39,231 nucleotides of DNA from Labilibaculum manganireducens (GTDB lineage: Bacteria > Bacteroidota > Bacteroidia > Bacteroidales > Marinifilaceae), in the NCBI RefSeq assembly GCF_002843385.1, contig NZ_MVDE01000045.1, forward strand, positions 1 through 39,231. Reading direction: 5' to 3'. Both the position numbers and the translations under genes were made by a program. Below, one piece after another: positions 1-9,087 of this stretch. Numbering within the stretch: the first letter of the stretch is position 1; each line of letters starts with the position of its first letter. The notes under the pieces were generated by a model. It saw only the letters and a program-made list of their open reading frames with translations, did no database searches and was not told the origin of the DNA.

Positions 1-3000
1 CAGTCACATATTTCGATCCTCCAATTGCTGATGCAGGTACAGGAGGCGATGAATGTGATTTGAATTTTAACTTGTCAGCAATTGCAAGTTTAGGTACAGG
101 AACCTGGACAAAAACAGGTGGTTCTGGCAATGCTGTTTTTTCACCCAATGCCAATACTCCAAATGCAACAGTAACAGTTGATGCGTACGATGCTTATGAG
201 TTTACCTGGACCGAGATTAGTAACGGTTGTTCAGATAATGATGCAGTGAATGTTAACTTTTATGAGCAACCAGTTGCAAATGCCGGCTCAGGAGGAAATG
301 AATGTGACTTGAATTTTTCTCTTTCTGCAACACCAAGTGTGGGAACAGGAACGTGGACAAAACAATCAGGTGCAGGCATTCTTAGTTTTGCTCCTAATGC
401 CAATGATCCAAATGCAGTAGTAACCTCAGATACTTACGGAAGCTTTACATTAAGGTGGACTGAAGTAAATGGAAGCTGTTCCGATTTTGATGATGTAACT
501 GTCAATTTTAATGAACCGCCAATAGCTAATGCTGGTTCAGATGGAAGTGAGTGTGATTTGAATTTCACTTTGTCAGCAATTGCAAGTTTAGGCACTGGAA
601 CCTGGACAAAGACAGGTGGTTCTGGAAATGCTGTTTTTTTACCCAATGCCAATACTCCAAATGCAACAGTAACTGTTGATGCGTACGATGCTTATCAATT
701 TACCTGGACCGAGATTAGTAACGGTTGTTCAGATAATGATGCAGTGAATGTTAACTTTTATGAACAACCAATAGCTGATGCCGGCTCAGGAGGAAATGAA
801 TGTGACTTGAATTTTTCTCTGTCTGCAACACCAAGTATTGGAACTGGAACGTGGACAAAACTATCAGGTACCGGGAGTCTTAGTTTTGCTCCTAATGCCA
901 ATGATCCAAATGCGGTAGTAACCTCAGATACTTACGGAAGCTTTACATTAAGGTGGACTGAAGTAAATGGAAGCTGTTCCGATTTTGATGATGTAACTGT
1001 CAATTTTAATGAGCCGCCAATAGCTAATGCTGGTTCAGATGGAAGTGAGTGTGATTTGAATTTCACTTTGTCAGCAATTGCAAGTTTAGGTACAGGAACC
1101 TGGACAAAAACAGGTGGTTCTGGAAATGCTGTTTTTTTACCCAATGCCAATACTCCAAATGCAACAGTAACAGTTGATGCGTACGATGCTTATCAATTTA
1201 CCTGGACCGAGATTAGTAACGGTTGTTCAGATAATGATGCAGTGAATGTTAACTTTTATGAGCAACCAATAGCTGATGCTGGCTCAGGAGGAAATGAATG
1301 TGACTTGAATTTTTCTCTTTCTGCAACACCAAGCGTTGGAACAGGGACGTGGATTAAACAATCAGGTGCAGGCATTCTTAGTTTCGCTCCCAATGCCAAT
1401 GATCCAAATGCAGTGGTAACCTCAGATACTTACGGAAGCTTTACATTAAGATGGACAGAAGTTAATGGAAGCTGTTCCGATTTTGATGACGTAACTGTCA
1501 ATTTTAATGAGCCGCCAATAGCTAATGCTGGTTCTGATGGAAGTGAGTGTGGTTTGAATTTCACTTTGTCAGCAATTGCAAGTTTAGGTACAGGAACATG
1601 GACAAAGACAGGTGGTTCTGGTAATGTTGTTTTTTTACCCGATGCCAATACTCCAAATGCAACAGTAACAGTTGATGCGTACGATGCTTATCAATTTACC
1701 TGGACCGAGATTAGTAACGGTTGTTCAGATAATGATGCAGTGAATGTTAACTTTTATGAGCAACCAATAGCTGATGCAGGTTCCGGAGGAAATGAATGTG
1801 ATTTGAATTTTTCTCTGTCTGCAACACCAAGTATTGGAACTGGAACGTGGACAAAACAAACGGGTACCGGTAGTCTTAGTTTCGCTCCTGATGCCAATGA
1901 TCCAAATGCAGTAGTAACCTCAGATACTTACGGAAGCTTTGCATTGAGGTGGACTGAAGTAAATGGAAGCTGTTCCGATTTTGATGATGTAACTGTCAAT
2001 TTTAATGAGCAGCCAATAGCTGATGCTGGTTCAGGAGGAAATGAATGTGATTTGAATTTTTCTCTGTCTGCAACACCAAGTATTGGAACTGGAACGTGGA
2101 CAAAACTATCAGGTACCGGGAGTCTTAGTTTTGCTTCTGATGCCAATGATCCAAATGCAGTGGTAACCTCTGATACTTACGGAAGCTTTACATTGAGGTG
2201 GACTGAAGTAAATGGAAGCTGTTCCGATTTTGATGATGTAACTGTCAATTTTAATGAGCAGCCAATAGCTGATGCTGGTTCAGGAGGAAATGAATGTGAT
2301 TTGAATTTTTCTCTGTCTGCAACACCAAGTATTGGAACTGGAACGTGGACAAAACTATCAGGTACCGGGAGTCTTAGTTTTGCTTCTGATGCCAATGATC
2401 CAAATGCAGTGGTAACCTCTGATACTTACGGAAGCTTTACATTGAGGTGGACTGAAGTAAATGGAAGCTGTTCCGATTTTGATGATGCAACTATCAATTT
2501 TAATGAGCAGCCAATAGCTGATGCTGGTTCAGGAGGAAATGAATGTGATTTGAATTTTTCTCTGTCTGCAACACCAAGTATTGGAACTGGAACGTGGACC
2601 AAACAATCAGGTGCAGGCATTCTTAGTTTTGCTCCTAATGCCAATGATCCCAATGCAGTGGTAACCTCTGATACTTACGGAACCTTTACATTGAGATGGA
2701 CTGAAGTAAATGGAAGCTGTTCCGATTTTGATGATGTAACTGTCAATTTTAATGAACCGCCAATAGCTGATGCTGGTTCTGATGGAAGCGAGTGTGGTTT
2801 GAATTTTACTTTAACCGCCGTAGCTAGTGCAAGCACTGGAACGTGGACAAAACTATCAGGTACCGGGAGTCTTAGTTTTGCTCCTGATGCCAATGATCCA
2901 AATGCAGTAGTAACCTCAGATACTTACGGAACCTTTACATTAAGATGGACAGAAGTTAATGGAAGCTGTTCCGATTTTGATGACGTAGTTGTTAATTTTT

Positions 3001-6000
3001 ATGAGCAGCCAATAGCTGATGCTGGTTCTGATGGAAGCGAGTGTGGTTTGAATTTTACCTTATCCGCTGTGGATGGTGTTGGGGTAGGAATCTGGTCACA
3101 AATATCAGGACCTGGTACAACAGTTTTCAGTAATATTAATTCCGACAATTCAACGGCTACTGTAAATACCTATGGAACTTACATTTACAGATGGACAATA
3201 AGTAATGGAACTTGTACACCATCAAGTGATAATGTTACTGTAAATTTCTATGAAACACCTGCAATTGCAACGGTAGGAACAGACCAAGACATTTGTGATA
3301 ACAAAGTTAGTAATGCATTACTTGGAAATACTCCAAGTGTTGGTATCGGTTCCTGGTCACAAGTATCTGGTCCCGGCACAACTACATTTAGTGATGTTAA
3401 TTCGGGAGGTTCAACTGCAAGTGCAAGTGAATATGGCATCTACTTATACAGGTGGACAATAAGTAATGGAACCTGTACTTCCAGTAAGGCTGATGTAACA
3501 GTAACTTACTTTCAAAAACCATCTATCGCAAGTGTTGGAGACAATCAGGATAATTGCAATAATCTTACAAGCATGAGTTTAGGTGGTAATACTCCTTGGG
3601 TTGGCACAGGAACCTGGTCACAGGTTTCCGGTCCGGGAACAACATCATTTAGCAATATTAATTTTGGAAATTCAACAGCAATTGCCAGTCAATATGGAGC
3701 ATACACTTATAGATGGACTGTCAGCAATGGATCTTGCACGTCATCCGAAGCGGATATTGTTGTTCATTTTAATGAAGGGCCAACTGTTGCAAATGTTGGC
3801 AGTGATCAAAATTATTGTGATGGATTAATAAGCGGAAGTTTGGGAGGAAACACTCCAACAATAGGAGTTGGTTCTTGGTCACAGCAATCAGGGCCTGGCA
3901 CAACAACTTTCAATAATATCAATACCGGAGCCTCAAATGCTGTAGCAACAGATTACGGAACCTACGTTTACCGCTGGACAATTACCAATGGAATATGTGT
4001 TAGTTCAGATGATATCACCGTTAATTTTAATCAAACTCCAATTTCATATGCTGGGGCAGATGATAACATTTGTGGTGGTGGCAATTATACTGTTACCGGC
4101 AGCCATTCTGCAAATGGCTCCATTGTATGGAGTACCAATGGCAACGGGACATTTGATGATAACACCATTGATAATCCGACTTATAATTTTGGAATTGGAG
4201 AATCAGGTATTATAACATTTACAAAAACGGTTGATAGCCCAGCTTGCTCTTCAGCTAGTGATGATATGACTTTAACATTTACGCAAGAGCCAATAGCCAA
4301 TGCAGGTGTAGGAGGTAATGAATGTGATCTTGATTTCAATTTATCTGCAACAGCAAGTGTAGGTACAGGAACGTGGACAAAGATCAGCGGATCAGGGAAT
4401 GCTGTTTTTTCACCTAACGCAAATACCCCCAATGCGACAGTAACTGTTGATGTTTACGGTACTTATCAGTTTACTTGGACCGAAGTTCAGGATGGTTGTT
4501 CGGATAGCGACGATGTAAGTGTAAGTTTTTACGAACAACCTAATGCAGATGCCGGAGTTGGAGGTGATGAATGTGATTTAGATTATAATCTTTTGGCAAC
4601 ACAAAGCTCAGGTATTGGGACGTGGACAAAGGAATCCGGACCGGGAAATCTTAGTTTTTCTCCTAATGAGAACTCGCCGGATGCAAAAGTTACAGCTGAT
4701 AGTTATGGATCTTATAAACTAAGATGGACAGAAGCAAATGGAAACTGTTCCGAATTCGATGAAATAATTATTAATTTTTATGAGCAACCTATTGCAGATG
4801 CCGGAAATGGTGGCAATGAGTGTGATTTAGATTTTATTTTTAATGCAAAACCAAGTGTAGGATCAGGGAAATGGACACAAGTATCAGGTCCGGGAATTTC
4901 AAGTTTTTTTCCAAACAGCAGTTCTTCTAATGCGACCGTAACTGTAAGTGATTTTGGATCTTATCAGTATTTATGGACTGAAACGAATGGAAATTGCACT
5001 GATTCTGAAATGATTGATGTTAACTTTCACAATCAACCGGCAGCAAATGCAGGTGTCGGTGGAAATATGTGTGGTTTAACATTTTCTTTATCCGCAACAC
5101 CCAGTTTGGGTACTGGCGCATGGACCAAAATTTCCGGTAATGGCAACGCAAGTTTCTTCCCTAATCCCAATTCCCCGAGCAGTGCAGTGACAGTAGATAG
5201 TTACGGAACATATTCATTTAGATGGACAGAAGATAATGGCACATGCACTTCGAGTGATGAAGTTATTGTTAATTTTTTAGAACAACCAATAGCAAATGCT
5301 GGATATGGAGGAGATCAGTGCGGTCTTGAATATTCTCTTACAGCAACTCCAAGTGCCGGCATAGGAATTTGGACTAAAATATCAGGAGTTGGGAATGTTA
5401 CCTTCACACCAAATGCTAATTCTCCTAACGCCACACTCGTAGTGGATGCATATGACAGCTACCAGCTTATGTGGACCGAAACAAATGGTGACTGTACCGA
5501 TAATGATGTTATTGATATCACTTTCCAGGAACAACCAATTGCTAATGCCGGTATGGATATAAAAATGGAATATTCCGACCGGGCACAGTTAGGAGCTGTT
5601 TTATCAACTGCAGGTACCGGCGAATGGACTGTAGTAAGCGGTTATGCTAATTTATACGATCAATATTCTCCCAATACAGAAGTAGATAAATTAGGGGTAG
5701 ATGAAAACATTCTTCGATGGACAGAAACAAATCAATTCTGTAGTGATTACGATGATGTGAAATTAACGGTTGGCAAATTGTTCATTCCTACGGTAATAAC
5801 ACCTAATGGTGATGGTAAAAATGAATTTTTCATGATTAGAGGTTCGGAAAATCTAGAGAATATTGAATTAACTATTTTTAATAGAAATGGGGTAGAGATA
5901 TACACCGATTCAAATTATAGAAACGATTGGAACGGACTGGATCGAAATGGAAATGAATTAGTAACGGACACTTATTTTTATGTGCTGCAATTAGAAACAA

Positions 6001-6038
6001 AAAAGATTTTTAGAGGATGCATTGTTATAAAGAGATAG
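1..6038 (+). CDS. Giant T9SS-exported PKD-like repeat adhesin (SprB-like), 5' end outside window
   Basis: The reading frame is open from base 3, so the gene starts upstream of the window; 2011 residues are visible. It is built of about 23 units of roughly 83 residues. Each has a Cys near the start (GGNECDLNF), a GTGTWTK strand, a RWTEVNGSCSD core with a second Cys, and a VNF end. These resemble the PKD-like domains of Bacteroidota surface adhesins; an intra-unit disulfide is an inference. Units 1-12 are nearly identical, four diverged (SWSQVSGPGTT type), one is atypical (IVWSTNGNGTF), and six are older relatives of the first class. The last ~85 residues (FIPTVITPNGDGKNE, then NRNGVEIY and WNGLDRNG) are the gliding-motility/T9SS type-B C-terminal sorting domain. 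A PorP/SprF gene begins 1 nt after the stop, as in sprB-sprF-like loci. The product is expected on the cell surface or released; its ligand is unknown. Confidence 0.88.
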   Translation, partial: VTYFDPPIADAGTGGDECDLNFNLSAIASLGTGTWTKTGGSGNAVFSPNANTPNATVTVDAYDAYEFTWTEISNGCSDNDAVNVNFYEQPVANAGSGGNECDLNFSLSATPSVGTGTWTKQSGAGILSFAPNANDPNAVVTSDTYGSFTLRWTEVNGSCSDFDDVTVNFNEPPIANAGSDGSECDLNFTLSAIASLGTGTWTKTGGSGNAVFLPNANTPNATVTVDAYDAYQFTWTEISNGCSDNDAVNVNFYEQPIADAGSGGNECDLNFSLSATPSIGTGTWTKLSGTGSLSFAPNANDPNAVVTSDTYGSFTLRWTEVNGSCSDFDDVTVNFNEPPIANAGSDGSECDLNFTLSAIASLGTGTWTKTGGSGNAVFLPNANTPNATVTVDAYDAYQFTWTEISNGCSDNDAVNVNFYEQPIADAGSGGNECDLNFSLSATPSVGTGTWIKQSGAGILSFAPNANDPNAVVTSDTYGSFTLRWTEVNGSCSDFDDVTVNFNEPPIANAGSDGSECGLNFTLSAIASLGTGTWTKTGGSGNVVFLPDANTPNATVTVDAYDAYQFTWTEISNGCSDNDAVNVNFYEQPIADAGSGGNECDLNFSLSATPSIGTGTWTKQTGTGSLSFAPDANDPNAVVTSDTYGSFALRWTEVNGSCSDFDDVTVNFNEQPIADAGSGGNECDLNFSLSATPSIGTGTWTKLSGTGSLSFASDANDPNAVVTSDTYGSFTLRWTEVNGSCSDFDDVTVNFNEQPIADAGSGGNECDLNFSLSATPSIGTGTWTKLSGTGSLSFASDANDPNAVVTSDTYGSFTLRWTEVNGSCSDFDDATINFNEQPIADAGSGGNECDLNFSLSATPSIGTGTWTKQSGAGILSFAPNANDPNAVVTSDTYGTFTLRWTEVNGSCSDFDDVTVNFNEPPIADAGSDGSECGLNFTLTAVASASTGTWTKLSGTGSLSFAPDANDPNAVVTSDTYGTFTLRWTEVNGSCSDFDDVVVNFYEQPIADAGSDGSECGLNFTLSAVDGVGVGIWSQISGPGTTVFSNINSDNSTATVNTYGTYIYRWTISNGTCTPSSDNVTVNFYETPAIATVGTDQDICDNKVSNALLGNTPSVGIGSWSQVSGPGTTTFSDVNSGGSTASASEYGIYLYRWTISNGTCTSSKADVTVTYFQKPSIASVGDNQDNCNNLTSMSLGGNTPWVGTGTWSQVSGPGTTSFSNINFGNSTAIASQYGAYTYRWTVSNGSCTSSEADIVVHFNEGPTVANVGSDQNYCDGLISGSLGGNTPTIGVGSWSQQSGPGTTTFNNINTGASNAVATDYGTYVYRWTITNGICVSSDDITVNFNQTPISYAGADDNICGGGNYTVTGSHSANGSIVWSTNGNGTFDDNTIDNPTYNFGIGESGIITFTKTVDSPACSSASDDMTLTFTQEPIANAGVGGNECDLDFNLSATASVGTGTWTKISGSGNAVFSPNANTPNATVTVDVYGTYQFTWTEVQDGCSDSDDVSVSFYEQPNADAGVGGDECDLDYNLLATQSSGIGTWTKESGPGNLSFSPNENSPDAKVTADSYGSYKLRWTEANGNCSEFDEIIINFYEQPIADAGNGGNECDLDFIFNAKPSVGSGKWTQVSGPGISSFFPNSSSSNATVTVSDFGSYQYLWTETNGNCTDSEMIDVNFHNQPAANAGVGGNMCGLTFSLSATPSLGTGAWTKISGNGNASFFPNPNSPSSAVTVDSYGTYSFRWTEDNGTCTSSDEVIVNFLEQPIANAGYGGDQCGLEYSLTATPSAGIGIWTKISGVGNVTFTPNANSPNATLVVDAYDSYQLMWTETNGDCTDNDVIDITFQEQPIANAGMDIKMEYSDRAQLGAVLSTAGTGEWTVVSGYANLYDQYSPNTEVDKLGVDENILRWTETNQFCSDYDDVKLTVGKLFIPTVITPNGDGKNEFFMIRGSENLENIELTIFNRNGVEIYTDSNYRNDWNGLDRNGNELVTDTYFYVLQLETKKIFRGCIVIKR
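63..3050 (+). repeat. In-frame tandem array of twelve 249-bp units
   Basis: Units begin at 63, 312, 561, 810, 1059, 1308, 1557, 1806, 2055, 2304, 2553 and 2802, each 249 bp (83 codons). Units 1-7 alternate two versions: A (TKTGGSGNAVF, odd) and B (SATPS start, even). The true DNA period in this part is therefore 498 bp. Units 8-11 are all type B, so the period drops to 249 bp. Unit 12 has a diverged head joined to a type-B body. Reading units 9 and 10 side by side shows two base differences (at 2488 and 2493). All are in frame with the adhesin gene. Confidence 0.93.
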
Positions 6039-6039
6039 A

Positions 6040-6960
6040 ATGAGAAAAACAATTATCATCATATTTTGGCTTCTTGTTCCTCTTTTTATATTAGGACAGA
6101 ATACTCAATTCACGAACCAGTATATATTTAACCCTATAGCCTTAAATCCTGCTATCGCCGGTAGTGGAGATGCTTTAAGTGCTAATATGTTATACCGAAA
6201 TCAATGGGTTGGTTTCCAGGGAGCACCCAAAACATTATCATTTTCGGCGCATTCACCCATGAGGAAACAAAATATGGGATTGGGAATTTCAATCATCAAT
6301 AATCAAATTGGAGTTAGTGACGAAACAAGTGTAATTGGCAATTATTCCTTTAAAATAAAGATGAGAGAAGGGAATTTAGCTTTGGGATTAGGTGGTGGAT
6401 TTATCATGATGAACACGGCCTGGACTGAGCTACGGGCCAATGATCCCAGTGACGAATTAATTCTAAACAATTCTCCTACCTATTTAATTCCTGAAGTAAG
6501 CTTAGGAGTGTATTATTCAACTGAAAAGTATCATATTGGATTTTCATTGCCTTGTATGCTTTCCTATACATTTAATTCATCGAGAGATAAATATCTGATC
6601 ACTAATGATATTTCAAAATATAATTATATTCTTAGTGGTGATTATGAATTCGACTTACAGCAAAATTTCCAGTTTGTTCCAAGTGTAATGTTGAAATATC
6701 AGAAAGAAGATAAATTAGATTTAATTTTAATTAACAAACTAATTTACTTGGCGAAATATTCTGTTGGAATGGCTTATGACAGTCAGCAGAAGTTTTTCAA
6801 AGGAATGTTTCAAATTCAGCTAAACAAACAGTTTCAATTAGGATATGCCACCGATTTTAATTCAAACAAATTAAGCGAGTACAAAATTGGTTCGCACGAA
6901 TTAATGATTCGTTATGATTTTAAATATACAATTAAAGTTCATAGTCCTAGAAATCTATAA
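6040..6960 (+). CDS. PorP/SprF-family type IX secretion outer-membrane protein
   Basis: The protein has 306 aa. An N-terminal signal peptide (hydrophobic IIIIFWLLVPLFILGQ) is followed by the family hallmark QYIFNPIALNPAIAGSG and NQWVGFQGAPKT, then alternating beta-strand sequence rich in Gly and aromatics, as expected for an outer-membrane barrel. Length and motifs fit the PorP/SprF family (about 300 aa). Members of this family pair with individual T9SS cargo that carry type-B sorting domains and help deliver or anchor them at the surface. Here the start lies 1 nt after the adhesin stop, so the two are surely cotranscribed, and this is the likely partner of the repeat protein. No export experiment can be inferred from sequence; the partner assignment rests on context. 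Confidence 0.9.
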   Translation: MRKTIIIIFWLLVPLFILGQNTQFTNQYIFNPIALNPAIAGSGDALSANMLYRNQWVGFQGAPKTLSFSAHSPMRKQNMGLGISIINNQIGVSDETSVIGNYSFKIKMREGNLALGLGGGFIMMNTAWTELRANDPSDELILNNSPTYLIPEVSLGVYYSTEKYHIGFSLPCMLSYTFNSSRDKYLITNDISKYNYILSGDYEFDLQQNFQFVPSVMLKYQKEDKLDLILINKLIYLAKYSVGMAYDSQQKFFKGMFQIQLNKQFQLGYATDFNSNKLSEYKIGSHELMIRYDFKYTIKVHSPRNL

Positions 6961-6970
6961 AGAACGAATT

Positions 6971-9064
6971 ATGAATAAATTTTTTACCATAATACTATTA
7001 GTTCTCTTTACCCTTATTTCTTCCTTTTTTGCAAACGGACAAACAGCAAACTATGAGGTTAATCTATCTTCTTTTTGTTCTGTACAAGATGATGAGTATT
7101 CATCCGCTTACTACAAAGATGGAATTGTATTTTGTTCGAATAAAAGAACTGATCTTTTTGTTACATTTTCAACTCCTGAAGACAAGGAACTTTTTAATAT
7201 GTTCTATGTTCCTGTTCAAGGAGACAGTTTGGGTAAATCCCCTGCGATTCTGGCTACAGAATTAATGACCAATTTTAATGATGGTCCTGCCTGTTTTGGT
7301 TCAAATGATTCAGTCATAATATTTTCAAGAAATAATGAAGTAACCAGTAAAAAAAAGGATACTAAAGATGATAGAAACAAGCTGGGCTTATTCACTTCGC
7401 ATTTAAATGGAATTGTTTGGAGTAATCCTGAACCTTTCGAATACAATAGTTTGGATCATCACATAACCATGCCTTCCATAAGTAAAGATGGATCGCAATT
7501 GTTCTTTGTGTCTGATATGTCGGGTGGATTTGGCGGATTAGATATTTATGTATGTAAAAAAGGCAATAATGCATGGGGTACACCCCAAAATTTAGGTGCT
7601 GAAATTAACACTAAAGGGAATGAGAGTTTTCCTTTCATTTCTGATTCAGGCGAACTGTTTTTTGCATCCGACGGTCATAAGGGCTTAGGTGGGTTAGATA
7701 TTTTTTCAAGTAAAATGATTGATGGTGAATGGCAAAAGGTCTTGCACATTAACACACCAATTAATTCAGAGTTTGATGATTTTGGTTTAATTACTGATCG
7801 CAATTTTGAAAATGGCTATTTCTCAAGCAATAGAAATGGCAACGATGATATTTTTGATTTTAAAACAATATTTCCACAATTCACCAATTGTGATACGATT
7901 AAAGAAAATCAATATTGTTTTCTGTTTTACGACGAATACTATACTCCGGTGGATACAGCAATGTCATATTATGAATGGCTTTTTGGTGATGGTGTAAAAG
8001 TAAAAGGGAAAGAAGCAGAACATTGTTATGATGGGCCGGGAAAGTACACAGTAGAGCTAAATATAATGGACAAACGGACAGGAGAAGTCTTTATGAGACA
8101 AACCAATTATGAATTTGAACTTCTGGATTTTGAACAAGCTTATATTAGTTGTGTTGATGAAGCTTTAACCAAAAATCAGATCAATTTTGAAGCATCCAAA
8201 ACTAACTTGCCTTCAATTAATTTAGAGAAGTATTTTTGGGATTTTGGTGATGGCATTCTTGATGAAGGAATTAGTGTAAGCCATTCCTATGATGATGCTG
8301 GCCTATATAATATAGTTCTAGGGGTTTTAAGTGAAAAAGATAGTTTAGGAGATAGAAAAAAAATATGTGTTAAGAAAAATTTGGCTATCGTTAAAAACCC
8401 AACAGCATTAATGCGGATGAAGTTGGAAAATAAACCATATAATAAGAACAACCCATCCACAGATAGGAATTTTGTTGTGCAACAAGAACTTTACGATTCC
8501 TTTATAATTCAACCAAAACTTATTCATATTACCTCAGATGCAAGAGGTATATTGAAAGCATTTGATTTGGTCTTTTTTGAATCTTTTGAGAAAGAGAAGT
8601 ATTTTATTAATTCGAATATAGAGGAATCTGAAGAGATTGATTTAAATAGTAATCCGGCAAAAGCATTGGCTCTGGAAAGCCTATTGAATTCAAGTAGAAA
8701 AAGTAATGCTAAATTACATTCAATTGAAAAAGAATTGCAAGTTCTTTCATCTCAGTTTCAATATTCATTTATAGAGGTTGAAAAACAATCTTTTTCAGAA
8801 TCAGCAACACCAATATTGAATCGTCTGTTGGAAATTTTATTGTCAAATACACTGCTTGAACTTAAAATAGGGTATCACGTAAACACGCAAAGTAACCAGA
8901 GTTTTGATAGAGCAGGGAAAGCAACTCAAAGTGTTGCGGACTATCTTATTGAACGCGGAGTTGAGAAAATCCGTTTACGAACTGCAGTCTATGAAATTAC
9001 AAATCAATTGGGCGAAGAAAATAAAGACACAAGTAGTCTGGAGTTCAAAGCAATAAAGGAATAG
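6971..9064 (+). CDS. PD40 propeller / double PKD / degenerate OmpA-like envelope protein
   Basis: I start at the ATG at 6971 (697 aa) because a signal peptide (FFTIILLVLFTLISSFFANG) follows directly; an upstream in-frame ATG would sit inside the PorP gene and precede no signal. Residues ~165-295 hold PD40/WD40-like blades (PSISKDGSQLFFVSD, FISDSGELFFASDG, GLGGLDIF). Two PKD domains follow, at ~330 (YEWLFGDG) and ~420 (YFWDFGDG). The last ~90 residues resemble an OmpA/MotB peptidoglycan-binding domain (AGKATQSVADYLIERGV) but lack its usual conserved Asp and Arg. The order recalls OmpA-family proteins next to PorP/SprF genes and T9SS PorE-type periplasmic proteins. It lies 10 nt after the PorP stop. 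A role in tethering the export/adhesion complex to the cell wall is inferred; wall binding is doubtful given the degenerate domain. Confidence 0.8.
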   Translation: MNKFFTIILLVLFTLISSFFANGQTANYEVNLSSFCSVQDDEYSSAYYKDGIVFCSNKRTDLFVTFSTPEDKELFNMFYVPVQGDSLGKSPAILATELMTNFNDGPACFGSNDSVIIFSRNNEVTSKKKDTKDDRNKLGLFTSHLNGIVWSNPEPFEYNSLDHHITMPSISKDGSQLFFVSDMSGGFGGLDIYVCKKGNNAWGTPQNLGAEINTKGNESFPFISDSGELFFASDGHKGLGGLDIFSSKMIDGEWQKVLHINTPINSEFDDFGLITDRNFENGYFSSNRNGNDDIFDFKTIFPQFTNCDTIKENQYCFLFYDEYYTPVDTAMSYYEWLFGDGVKVKGKEAEHCYDGPGKYTVELNIMDKRTGEVFMRQTNYEFELLDFEQAYISCVDEALTKNQINFEASKTNLPSINLEKYFWDFGDGILDEGISVSHSYDDAGLYNIVLGVLSEKDSLGDRKKICVKKNLAIVKNPTALMRMKLENKPYNKNNPSTDRNFVVQQELYDSFIIQPKLIHITSDARGILKAFDLVFFESFEKEKYFINSNIEESEEIDLNSNPAKALALESLLNSSRKSNAKLHSIEKELQVLSSQFQYSFIEVEKQSFSESATPILNRLLEILLSNTLLELKIGYHVNTQSNQSFDRAGKATQSVADYLIERGVEKIRLRTAVYEITNQLGEENKDTSSLEFKAIKE

Positions 9065-9087
9065 GCCTAACTAAAATCAAAAAAAGA

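Noticed and set aside
434-2893. Seven open frames of 72-75 codons on the - strand, repeated at 498- and 249-bp spacing
   Set aside because: They are mirror frames of the tandem repeats in the adhesin gene; they repeat because the coding strand repeats and have no start signals of their own.
6914-6970. Earlier start for the PD40/PKD/OmpA-like gene
   Set aside because: It would lie inside the PorP/SprF gene and put 19 residues before a normal signal peptide.
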